A stretch of DNA of 31,538 nt, taken from positions 1 through 31,538 of the forward strand of contig JNEM01006288.1 of assembly GCA_000697335.1 (NCBI GenBank), given 5' to 3'. Numbering within the stretch: position 1 is the first letter of the stretch; each line of letters starts with the position of its first letter. This document shows positions 10,736-21,602 of the stretch, one piece after another. The stretch is from Conidiobolus incongruus B7586. Lineage: Eukaryota > Entomophthoromycota > Entomophthoromycetes > Entomophthorales > Conidiobolaceae. The notes beneath the pieces are model-generated. The model was not told where the DNA came from, did no database searches, and was given only the letters and a program-made list of their open reading frames with translations. Made by a program: the position numbers and the translations under genes.

Positions 10736-11687
10736 TTATTTTTCAGAAGCTCTTTGTAAAATGCTACGAACACCGGGTTTGTCGCGGGTAGTGTACATAG
10801 CTTCAACTTCTTCAATTTTTCTTTCGGTTTCGTTCTTAACTTGGGTCACGGTTTGATCGATTTTCTTGCTCTCATCTTTAGCTTGGGTTAAGGTTTGATC
10901 AACCTTCTTGTCGCTTTCAATCAATAATTTTTCAGCTTTAGCTTCGGCTTCTTGGGCGATGGTGGATACCTTTTCTACAGCTTTGGTGGGTGCAGTAGAA
11001 AGATTGTTGAGAGCATCCAAATTGATTTTGTGCTTGTTGTCCAAATAAAATTGGTATGTCTTATTATGGATATTGTTGGTAGTACCGGGTAAGAAATAGA
11101 GTGCGGCAGCATCGGTGAAAATAATGGGAGATAAGAATCTGAAGAGAATATTTCCTAAAAAGATTTAATTTAAATATCTGTTTCAAATATAAAAAATATA
11201 TATCAAATACTGTTTCTAGCAAAGATAAAACCAGATAAACCAATAACACCAACATATAAAGCACCAGGTAATAATTTTTCTTCTTTAGGGACAATTTCCT
11301 TAACAGTTTCTAAAAAGTATAATTAGTATGTTTTGAAAAATTAAATGGAATTAATTTTGGTGATTACTTTCAACTTTCTTTTCAGCACTTATCCAATAAT
11401 TAACATACTCTTTGAGTTTATTCTAGAAAATTGAACTAGATTAATACACGAAATAAGAAAAAGTAAATATAATAATTTACATTAGCTTGCTCCAAATTTT
11501 TATTGATTTCCAATCTTGTTTCACGGAACCAATTTTCTACTCTAGTAGGTTCAGTTTCAAGATAAACTACTTGAGCTACTTCGTTATCATAAATACTAGG
11601 CTGATAAAAATCATTAAAATCCATATTTTATATTTTATTTAAATTATCAATTACTTTAGTATTAGGTTTACTAGATTGATCACTCAT
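10736..11687 (-). CDS. MICOS complex subunit, ApoO family (Mic26/Mic27-like)
   Basis: Mitochondrial inner-membrane protein that helps shape cristae junctions with Mic60 and Mic10. Exons on the minus strand: 11687-11655, 11600-11481, 11422-11368, 11309-11211, 11154-10736; they splice to 726 nt, 241 aa, within the family's usual size. After about 80 polar residues (with ENWFRETR and EYVNYW) come two membrane segments, roughly 84-100 (ALYVGVIGLSGFIFARN) and 106-125, joined by a tight basic turn, as in ApoO proteins. Residues about 150-230 are charged and heptad-like (KKVDQTLTQAKDESKK), probably coiled coil. I chose the start MSDQSSKPNTK because intron 1 (11654-11601) then joins in phase; an ATG inside that intron (11624) is also in frame and would give MDFNDFYQ in front of the same exon 2. 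Which of the two paralogues it is cannot be told. Confidence 0.85.
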
Positions 11688-12038
11688 ATTGATTAAATTT
11701 GATTTATTTTTGATTGTGATGAAATAATTATTTAATTAAATATTAAAAACTATTAATGAACATTATTAGAAAAATAAAAATTATGGGAACAACTTGTATT
11801 AATTTTTGATTAATAAAATGATTAGACCAAAAGATAAAAGAATAAGGAATTAAATGAATTTACAACTATAGTAACTGTGATATTGTATATTAAGAATAAT
11901 ATATGAAAAATCAAAAAATTGAAATTAAAGTTATCATATTAATATATGAAGGGTATAAGGCTATTTTATGAACTGAATAAAGTAGAAATTGAAATAGTTA
12001 TTTTGAAATGAAGATTACAATTGAATACCAATACGCAA
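11688..12038. other. Short intergenic spacer
   Basis: About 350 AT-rich bases between the MICOS gene's 5' end and tRNA-Arg; it should contain the MICOS promoter. Nothing else is seen. Confidence 0.6.
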
Positions 12039-12111
12039 GGTTCCATGGCCAAATGGATAAGGCGCTTGACTACGGATCAAGAGATTCCAGGTTCGATCCC
12101 TGGTGGAATCG
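12039..12111 (+). tRNA. tRNA-Arg (anticodon ACG)
   Basis: Cloverleaf of 73 bases without intron. The acceptor GGTTCCA pairs with TGGAATC (one G-U), the D stem is GCC/GGC, the anticodon stem CTTGA/TCAAG closes CTACGGA (anticodon ACG, read as ICG), and the T stem CCAGG/CCTGG closes TTCGATC. Discriminator G12111. A TTTT run about 10 bases downstream can terminate Pol III. Confidence 0.96.
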
Positions 12112-13126
12112 ATTGTTCAAATCTTTTATATATACAAAGTACCTATTACTCTACAATATATTATTTTTCATACTTCTTTTTTTCTCCAAGAAGTCCAAAA
12201 AATTTTTGATAACAATATTTTTCATTAAACAGATTCTATATATTTGAAAACTCATGAACATCAAATTGGTTGCTTGGATTATTTTAATACTAAAAATTTA
12301 TTTCAATCAGATTTACTTTGAACTCGAAATATACTAAACATTTTTATGCCCTTTGTAATATAATATCAATCTTAATTATTTTTCAAATTCATTTAATATT
12401 TTCTAAATTTTCTCTATAAATTGAGTATTGTAAAGATTAGAAATTATTTGAATAGGAATTTGATTTTAATTAATATTGATTTTATCTTCTCAAAAAAAAT
12501 TTTCCATTTAATGATTGTTGAAAAATTTTAATTAAAAAAATTAATATTATAACTAATCCTCAATATGAACTAACAGGTGAATTTAAAAAATTTTTTTATA
12601 TAATAATGAATTAATTTGTTTATATAATCTTCATTGATTATAATGATATTAGTTGAAAATAAAATTTTTATTTACTCAAATGAACTTCAATGGATTTATT
12701 TGAAATTGTAAAATAATTAATTTTTATAATGAAAGAAATTATCTATTACTGTGTTATTCGAATGAGAATTGGTAAATTTTTTAATATAATTGATTGATTA
12801 AATTTCATTCAACTAGGTTCAATATCCGAATCATGATAATGTATATAACCAAATTGATTTCAAATAAATAAATGCAAAGATTACTAGCATTTAAATATAA
12901 TATTTCAAATAATTTTTTAATCATATTTGACTAGAATATAAATGAATTACCGGTTGATTGTCCCATAAATTATATTTAATAAATAAATTTCATCAAATTC
13001 AAGTCACCTCAATTAATATTATCATCTTAAAAAAATTCCTAATTAAATCACTATTATAATTATTAATGCTATCATAAATTCAAACAATAAGAATTAAATT
13101 ATAAATACTTCTGATCCTGTTAAATA
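12112..13126. other. AT-rich intergenic DNA
   Basis: About 1 kb with no gene, RNA or mobile element visible; composition is uniformly AT-rich with short A and T runs. Confidence 0.6.
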
Positions 13127-14935
13127 ATGGCACAACAAAAAGTGACCACTCTCGTACTATCTCAAGTATGAACCCTCCCCAAGATTATTCACCAATTGTA
13201 AGATTCGGAGAGCTCTAAAAAGTGAAATTTCGCTAGAGATTTGGAATGACTACAAGCTATTATTAATCTCATAGAATCTAGAGTTGATCCTAAGCTAGTG
13301 TTGGATCAAGTGGTCCAAGTATGTCATTATTTTATGAGTTTGAATATAACTAATCTTTGCATAGATGATGGGTTGTACGGATCTCCAAGCTTTAAATTTA
13401 GTTTGTTCCATATCAAATCGTCTAGAAAATACTCAAATCGATCTAAGCGTGTTAGAAGTTAACAAAGTATTGGCATATTCGTCACCTTCAAACTCCGCAA
13501 TGACTTATCATCTGAATTTAGTTTTGGAATTTCATAGTATTAGATGTTAAATACACAATCCAATTTGATTGAATTCTTTTGATTAGATTTCAAATAATAA
13601 AAAATAAATCCTCCAACGATGATCAAAGATTGTTTTAACGAATACGATATCATTCCAACTTGGAAATTAGAGAACACTACTTTTTAGCAATGCATAATAC
13701 TTTAAAATTGGAAAAATTTAGGGATATAAAGAGATGCAAATTGAATTATAAAAATCAAAGTAATATTTAATTTATTTGAACATAGTAGAAGTTTTCATCC
13801 ATGACCTTTTACAACTATTTAACAATTTTTAAAACTCGTCATTCATCCAATATATAATTCCTATATTAATACAACTAATCAAATACTGATTCAAATTCAA
13901 TTGGATGATTTAAACTATATTGAATCTATGCTTTTGAATTTAAGATTTTCAGAATTGGAATTACAGCAAAATTGGAATCAATTACTATTACATTACTGGA
14001 ATAATTTGGAATTGGAAGATGCTACATGATTAATGGAAATGCTATATATATATATATACATCGATAATTAACTTAATTAATTATTGAATAGTTAAGATTA
14101 GAAGATTTGATATCAAGTTTTCACTTACAAATTAATCTTAATCCAACTCCTCAATTATTTTTAATGATAACCAATCTTTACCCGCTAGTTCAAAATATTA
14201 TCAAAGATAAGTTAGATGATAGAAAATTATAGAACAGATTTTTCATTAGAAACAAATGTAAGGTTATTATAATTAATATAGAATTAAACTAATTTATATT
14301 ATTACCTAAATTCTTGGAATTCCTAGCTGTACCTTTCGATATCCATGCTCAATTAAATTTTTTTTTAAAAATTTGAAATAATTTTCGAAAGCGATTATCA
14401 AGTGTTTGGTAAGATTATTCTATTTTATTTAGAAAATAATTTACTTGTTCATTAAATATTGGACTTATCTAATATTAGTTTAGAGAGAGTACGGACGCTA
14501 AAATTATCAAAATTCAATTGAAATTGTTTGTGAAATTAATATGCTAAAATAATTATAAGAATATTTTTAATATATTTGATATATTTTATATCAATTTATA
14601 TAAATGTTGATTAGTCATTACCTTTAGTTCTATTTATCAACATTTATATAAATTGATGTGATTATTAATATTTTGGTTACAATTACAAAGGGTCCAGAAC
14701 ATCAATTTACACCTTACACAAACATCTTGTATAACAAATTGAGTCGAGTATTTCCAAATCTGAATCGAATTCACTTACCACAGTCCCTCTCTTTTTCCTC
14801 CTTCTCATCATTTTATCCAAAATCTACTCCATTAATAAACTTCTCATTAACCAATATCATGGAGATCATTATTTTGAATTGTTGCACTGCGGAATGGAGC
14901 AAATTAACACCATAAGGCATTAAGGCTACGTTAGA
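13127..14935 (+). pseudogene. Decayed multi-exon host gene, possibly a karyopherin-beta relative
   Basis: Coding character is clear but no intact frame remains. From ATG 13127 one frame runs 64 codons to a GTATGT donor at 13319, interrupted by four in-frame stops (first at 13169), and reads sensibly between them (LPKIIHQL, LQAIINLIESRVDPKLVL). A preserved 46-nt intron (13319-13364, CTAAT, CATAG) leads to an open exon (13365-13547). Further pieces follow in changing frames: LEIREHYFLAMHNTLKLEKF, LLNLRFSELELQQNW, NPTPQLFLMITNLYPLVQNI, LPKFLEFLAVPFDIHAQ, IFESDYQVFG before a GTAAG donor, and a later block ending GIKATLDLIGW. The helical character, the FESDYQVFG-like block and KATLD near the end recall importin-13/transportin-3 type nuclear transport receptors; I give that family only about 0.3. 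Both frameshifts and stops are present, so the gene is dead as read. Confidence 0.6.
14590..14657. repeat. 22-bp perfect inverted repeat with 24-base loop
   Basis: The arm at 14590-14611 (starting ATCAATTTATA) is the exact reverse complement of 14636-14657 (ending ATAAATTGAT). It sits between two coding-like blocks of the decayed gene, probably within a former intron. It could be a tiny hairpin insertion or cruciform-prone DNA; no target-site duplication was found. Confidence 0.85.
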
Positions 14936-15860
14936 TTTGATAGGTTGGTAAGGGAAAGACAATCCCAGTATTTTTAACAAATTAGAATCCGTATTTAACA
15001 GTATACAAATCGAATCAGATTACGGCAAATGACCTTTGGAAAATTTTGTAATTTGGTATTTTTATTAGATTGTTGTTTTCCTAGTTACAATCAAGCGATT
15101 CAATTCAAAACGACGCGGTGGGCAACTTTATAACATTCCAACTGGAAGATTCGAACTAGCTACAAACCCATCTTCATAAAACTGTTCCTCAAGTAGAGTT
15201 CTGATGTGAATCATAGTAGTCTATGCACATCAGCCGATATCGAACCCGAGAAATTGAATTCTAACGTTTTGGACTAGTATTGCAACATCTACAAAGACAG
15301 GTCTAAGGGATCGAGAGTTCATGAATCCAAAACCCTCCTAATTTTATTCCAATTAACCTTCAGCGATCTATTTGATTTAGATCCCATCGTTTACTTCATG
15401 ATTCGAAAGCAATTTGAATATTTGTGGTCTTCCTGCAACACCAGGTAAATGTTGTCATTTGCTCATTTATATCTTTATTTATATTGGAATAATATAAGAC
15501 GATCCATTCCCAATCTCGACTCAGCTCAACTACCTATCCCACTAACACTCTGGAGGATATTGAATCCCAATTCCACTATTTTTCAATATTTACCTTACAC
15601 TTTGAAATTTTGAACGATTCTGAATAGCGTTGGAAAGGATATACTTTCAAGGATTAAAATTTATTATTAATTAACTATGTATTAAACTAAATCTTTATAG
15701 AAACAACCACAAATTTTGATATTATTAAGTATACAATACTTACCTAAATCCAAAACCTATGATAATGACAAGATTTGAGATATACTATTAACTACCAAGT
15801 AAAGCTCTATTCCTATTTCTACTATCTTAATTCATCAGGTTTTGAGATCAGTTAAAATTG
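14936..15860 (+). pseudogene. Decayed coding region, family unknown
   Basis: Continues directly from the preceding decayed gene but with different sequence character, so it may be its 3' part or a second dead gene. Best-preserved frame: NIYKDRSKGSRVHES to about 15444 (FSDLFDLDPIVYFMIRKQFEY), then a 54-nt intron with intact GT and AG (15445-15498), then a frame with YPTNTLEDIESQFHYFSIF, a stop, and RWKGYTF. After another probable intron ending near 15700 comes QILILLSIQYLPKSKTYD followed by stops. Several stops (at YCN, SE, LLTTK contexts) are TAG, TGA or TAA that one C-to-T change could have made. I do not recognise the family. Confidence 0.5.
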
Positions 15861-17996
15861 AGATATTTTATTCCAAATATCAATAATTATTTTTAATAAC
15901 AAATCTTAATAAATTTTGATAATTAATGAAATATCTCATTTTTTAACATTTATAATTAATATAGGTGAAATTCAAATATGATTCAATCTTTTGAATTTAA
16001 ATTTATTTATAATTTAAAATAAATCACTATTGATTTATTTGAATATTTTATTAGTATAGAAATTAAGAAATTATAAGTGTGGTGGTAAATACCAATATAG
16101 TGCAGAGGAAGGCTTAATATAAAAGTAGCGTGACACAGAACGTGGTACTATAACGTGGCTATAGCGTGCAAATGTAAACAAAGTTTAATTAAGCTTCAAA
16201 CTGGGATGAGTCACTGATATATTAAGATTTATATTAGGTAGTGCCAATATACTGTAATATTAACAGGATATAATCTTAATCTTAGAAATAGTGAAAAAGA
16301 TAAGAAATAGTAAGAATTGAGAGGAAAAAAAAGAACCTAGTTTATTAGATAATTCAATACTATTTATACAATTAATTTAGCTATAAAAGTATAAATTAAT
16401 CATATAATTTATAGTTAATTAAATTATATGAAAATATATATAAGAATTTAGAGAACTAGTCTCTTAACAGAAATGGTATATTTTTTAACTTTTGATCTTT
16501 TAAATATATTATAAGTTTTGAGAAATTATTTATATATAAAATATATAGGAAATTAAATATTTTCAAACTATATATATATATATTCAATTATAACTATTTT
16601 TTTTATTAAAATATTTTAATTTTAAAATTTATAATTAAATTTAATTATATATAAATTAAATAATAAATATCAAATAGCTTTTATTTTTGTATTTTTAAAA
16701 CTTAACTATAAACCCATTAAAATTATTTAAAGATTATAAATAGTTTATAAAGATGATATTTTATTTAAAATTATTATTTATTGCTAGGTTTATGATTTTA
16801 AAGCTAAAAGGGACATTATTTAAAATTTATTAAAATTTAAAAAATTAATTTCTATTATTATTTTTTTACTTATTAATAAAATAAAAAAAATATTTTAATA
16901 AATTACTTTTTATTTTAGTTAAAAAATTATTAAAATAATTTAATATTATTATATATAATTGAGTTTAAACTTAAATTAATTAATAAAAATATAAAATAAA
17001 TACTTAATAAATTAACAAAACTTAAAAAAATTAAATTAACTATAATTTAATTAAATTTATTAAGATATAACTAAAAACAAAGGTTTTGGTAGTAAATACT
17101 TATAATTAATAAATCTTAAACTTTTTGATATAATTTGTTATTCAAAATAAAATAAAATATTTGGTTAAATTAAATTAATCCTTTTCAAAAATTTTAATGA
17201 ATAAATATTTTAAATATAAATAAATATTAATTGATATAATAAATTATAATGATATATAATTTTCTTATTTAATATCTTAAAGAAAATTAATTAATTAATT
17301 AATAATAAACTTTATATTATTTTTTTAAATAAAATAATTTTTAAATAATATTCTTAACATAAATTAAAAATATTTATTATTTTGTATAATAATTATAAAA
17401 TACATAAAATTAAAATTATAAAAGATTTTTTATATAAAAGAATTAGAGAAAGTAATTACATTTAATATATTCACTTATTATAACTTATATAACTATAATT
17501 GTTTCAAATAATTAAAAAATTAGCTCATAAGAAAAAAAACTCCTATAAAAAAATTAAATTAATTTATATAACATCAAATTTCAGTCTTTAATAAAATGAA
17601 TTTTTTTAGGTGTTAAAAACTTGCAAAAAATATAAAAAACGCTATTAATAATAAAAAAAGTATTAATTTTATATTGTTTATTAAATTTTATATTGTATTT
17701 ATTAATTTATTTGTTTAATTTTAATTTTAAAATTGTGCCACTACTTAATTTTTACACTAATAATTTAAACTTCTTATTCAAATTCTCTATCAAATTAAAT
17801 TAAAATCGGGATTATTGATCCCATAAATTTGATTAATTGTAAAATATAATTTAAAAGGATAAACTTTGATAATTCTTAATTTTTTGGTTCAATTTTAATC
17901 ACCCATTCATTTATAAATAATTAGTTTTTAAAAAAAATTATAATTTAAATTGATAGAATAATATATTTATATATTATAGAATTAATTCTTTAAAAA
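15861..17996. other. AT desert with one GC-richer island
   Basis: Over 2.1 kb without a gene. Most of it is near-pure A and T. The exception is about 16080-16340, listed separately. The last 200 bases before 17997 should hold the TSR1 promoter, but no distinct element stands out. Confidence 0.6.
16080..16340. other. GC-richer island with four spaced CGTG motifs
   Basis: The island stands out in AT desert. CGTG occurs at 16129, 16141, 16154 and 16165, spaced 12, 13 and 11 bases, roughly one per helical turn. CTATA/TATAG brackets the third copy as a small hairpin. The phrases TACCAATATAGTGCA (about 16090) and TGCCAATATACTGTA (about 16237) flank the cluster as an imperfect direct repeat. No frame of note. 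It could be a protein-binding site array, a small RNA or an old element relic. Confidence 0.35.
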
Positions 17997-20619
17997 ATGG
18001 GAAAAGTGAATAATGCTGGTCACCACCATAGGGCGTCCAGTTTAAAACAGAGTAATAAAAAATTTAAATCGAAACATAGCTCAAAAGGTGCTTTGAAAGA
18101 TAAGAATAAGGGTAACTCTACTATCAATAATATATAAATTGAAAATGATTGATTTAATCGTTAAATAGGCAAAGTTAACCGCAAAGCTATCGCTCAAGGT
18201 AAAAAGGATGGATTGTTAAATAAGAACGATCGTAAGAATTCCGCTAAGGTTGGGATGAAATTCAAGCACCAGCAATTAAAAATGAATACTAAGGTATTTG
18301 AAGGCAAGTTTGGTGCTCCTAAGATTGTGGTAATTATAAAATTATATTCAAAGTTTGATAATGTTGGTTGTTAAATATTGATTCAATAGGCTTTGGTTCC
18401 TCTATGTCCCGATGTCAGTGTTGTAGATTTAGCCCAAAAGTTAGCTGAATCGGTTAATCAACCTTTCGAAATTCAAGGGAATAAAATCACTTTAAGGTAG
18501 TAATTATACTATATAAAGAATTAAAAGAGTGATTAATGTTTTTGATTAGTGCACCTCAACTCAAGCAACGTCTCCAATTAGTATTACTCACCAGAGATAT
18601 TTATGATGTTATGGATGCTTGTAAAGTTGCCGACTATATCGTCTTCTTGTTGTCTGCTCAAGTTGAAGTTGATGCTCTTGGTGAGACTACCATTTCTTGT
18701 GTTCAATCACAAGGTGCTCCCTCAGTTTTCAATTTTGTCCAACATTTAGATCGCGAACCTTTAAAGAGAAGACCCGATATTAAGAAGAGTTTGAGTAGTT
18801 TTGTTAATTTCTTTTTCCCTGAACAGGATAAGATTTTGGAAATGGACAACAATATGGTATTTACTAGAGTAATAGTATTATTAGATGGAATATTAAATCA
18901 TTAATTTAGGAATGCTTAACTACTCTTAGATCGATGGTTAGTCAAGTTCCCAAAGCAATGCCTTGGAGAGAAGGTCATCCCTATATTTTAAGCGATAAAG
19001 TCGAATTTGTCCCCAATCAAGATCAACCCGGTACTGGAACCCTTAAAGTTACAGGTTTCCTTCGTGGTGCTAATTTAAATGTCAATAGATTGGTTCATAT
19101 TCCCAATTTTGGTGACTATCAAATTGAAAAGGTTGAGAAAGCTGATCATCCTTTTGCTCGTCAACATAGTAATATGGATGAACAAATGACTGATTCTGAT
19201 AATATGAGGTTATTGGCTGTACCTGATCCTGAATTACAAGAATCTTTGATCTCAAGCAATGAACCCGATATGATGGAAGGAGAACAAACTTGGCCCACTC
19301 AAGAAGAATTATTAGAAGCTGAAAATGCTCTTAAAAACTCTCAAAACCAATCTAAGAAGGTGAGAGTTCCTAAGGGTACCTCATCCTACCAAGCCGCTTG
19401 GATTGTTGATGACGAGGATGGTGAGGATGATGGTAATGATGAAGATATGGATGTTGATGACGAAGAAGAGGAAGAAGTTGTCTATGAACATGATCAACCA
19501 GAAGAATACGAAGAAATTGATATGAACGAAGATGCCAAATCTGTTGCTCCTTTCGATGTCTTAGATGAAGAGGAAGAAATGAGACAATTTGAAGAGTATA
19601 AGAGACAGCGCGAAGCTGAAAGAAAAGAACAATTGGAGTTCCCTGACGAAGTTGACACACCTCTCAATGTTCCCGCTAGAATCCGTTTTCAGAAATATCG
19701 TGGTATGTTGAGTATGAGAACTTCTCCTTGGGATCCCTATGAAAACTTACCTCAAGATTATTCTCGTATTTTTCAATTCCAAAACTTTGCTAGAACTAAG
19801 AAGAGAATTCTCAGTCAAGCTAATGAAGGTGGTATTGAAGAAGGCACCTACATTACTATCCATATTAAGGACGTAAATAATGCTAATGGTCACTTGTACC
19901 ATCCTGAACGTCCCTTCATTGTATTTGGTTTACTCCCCCACGAAAATAAGATTACTTTACTTAACTTTGCTGTTAATAAATATACCGAATATACTGAGCC
20001 CGTTCGTTCCAAGGAACCTCTCATACTCCAATTCGGATTCCGCAGATTCCGCATCCAGCCTATCTTCTCCGAACATCATCACAAGGGTAAGACAAATAAC
20101 GTATACAAATTCCAAAGATACTTTGAAAATCATCAAGCCGCTGTCATGTCCCTCTACGGTCCAGTTACTTTTACTTCAGCACCCGTGATTGTTTTCAAAG
20201 AAAACCATACTAATTTATTCCACCCTCAAATAGTCGCAATGGGTAGTTTCTTAGACCACGACACCACTAGAATCATAGCCAAACGCATTATTTTAACGGG
20301 TCATCCCTTCAAAGTACATAGAAAATCCGCCGTCGTACGCTACATGTTCTTCAATCCCGAAGATATCGACTGGTTCAAGCCTATTCAATTGCATACCAAA
20401 CACGGTAAAATTGGTCACATCAAAGAGAGTTTGGGTACACACGGCTATATGAAATGTATCTTCAACGACTTGCCCAAGCAGCACGATACGGTATGTATGT
20501 CCCTCTACAAGCGCGTTTTCCCCAAGTGGACTACGGAAATGTTTGTTCGACCTAACTACGACTACGTACCTCAAGAGTCGCAAGCTCCCAAGGAAGGTCA
20601 TGGTATGGATTTTGACTAA
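17997..20619 (+). CDS. TSR1: Ribosome biogenesis protein Tsr1
   Basis: Factor of late cytoplasmic pre-40S particles, a GTPase-like relative of Bms1 without the nucleotide-binding motifs, that binds the subunit face until final maturation. Exons: 17997-18111, 18169-18329, 18390-18496, 18550-18856, 18910-20619; spliced 2400 nt, 799 aa (yeast 788, human about 804). The start MGKVNNAGHHHRAS is the family's typical His/Lys-rich N-terminus. PLCPDVSV and QVEVDALGE belong to the degenerate GTPase-like domain; the AARP2CN-type region follows (PWREGHPY, VTGFLRG, GDYQIEKVE). An acidic stretch lies at about 395-430. The conserved C-terminal domain contains RFQKYRGM, SMRTSPWDPYENLP, DYSRIFQF, GPVTFTSAP, HPFKVHRKSAVVRYMFFNPEDI and MSLYKRVFPKW. 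The exon 4 start at 18550 is fixed by splicing; an ATG at 18536 lies in the intron. AATAAA at 20659 is a possible polyadenylation signal. It runs in tandem with condensin 1 kb downstream. Confidence 0.97.
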
Positions 20620-21602
20620 TAGATTATATATACTAGCTTAGAATTTTGAATTTATCCAATAAATTATATTTCATTTGATAAAATATTTTAAAAAATTTAA
20701 CATTGTGAAATAATTTATGGCTTTTATCAAAAAAATAAAGGAAATTGTTTAATTTTATATTTTAATTAATATTTGAAAAGATGTTCCTATTATTGGTAAA
20801 TTTATATCAAATTAAGATAATAGGTATATGTATACTAAATTGAATATGATTTGATTTTCAAAATAACTAAAATATGATATTAACCCATTTTAATCCTTAT
20901 TTTTTAATTTGATTTTTTTTTGAATTTATATTTGTGTCTGATACCTTTTAATTCAATCATATTAAAAATTTCCACATTATCCATCAATCACATGAATATT
21001 AAGCTGTTCATATTTATTATCATCAAAAATCAATTTTATTAAAATATTATATTGAATTTTCAATTATAGCTTATTTACTGGAATGAATAAAATATTACAA
21101 AATAGATATTAATTCTATATTTGTGTTGGTCAATCAAAAATTGATCAGAGTGTGTATAAAAATAGTGTGTATTTAATAACTAAAAATATATGTCATGTAC
21201 TATATGATTTCCCAATCTTCATAAATATAATTATTAAAATTATGAATTGTACTTTATCAAGAAATTGAATAAGTACTATATTTATATCCTTTAGTCGAAA
21301 TAATTATACAAGTTTTATAAATATAGTATAAAGTAAATTACTATAGCTATTTAATGTATAAAATCTTAATTTAACCACAGGAAATTATTGATTATTATTA
21401 ACATTGATTAATTATATGATAGATTTTCATAGAAATTAAGGAGTTATCCCATAAGTTTAAAATTCAACTCTAATTCCTCTGAAAAAATTAAATATAGGTT
21501 AATTCCAATACCAAAATTGAAATTCAATTCAAAACCAATCAATCATTAAAATTATTAAAATAATAATAATTTACAATTATAATATAAAAAAGAATAATCA
21601 AT
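20620..21602. other. Intergenic DNA between TSR1 and condensin subunit 1
   Basis: About 980 AT-rich bases with no gene or RNA seen. It should carry the TSR1 3' end and the promoter of the next gene. Confidence 0.6.

Noticed and set aside
12008-12247. Short plus-strand frames across tRNA-Arg
   Set aside because: They simply read through the tRNA gene and AT-rich flank.
13127-13318. Reassigned stop codons (alternative nuclear code) as the reason for in-frame TGA and TAA
   Set aside because: Other genes in the window end normally at TAA or TGA with no internal stops, and the same decayed region also has frame changes.
19370-19660. Antisense frame opposite TSR1 (His/Leu-rich)
   Set aside because: A mirror of the acidic GAT/GAA codon stretch in TSR1; not a gene.
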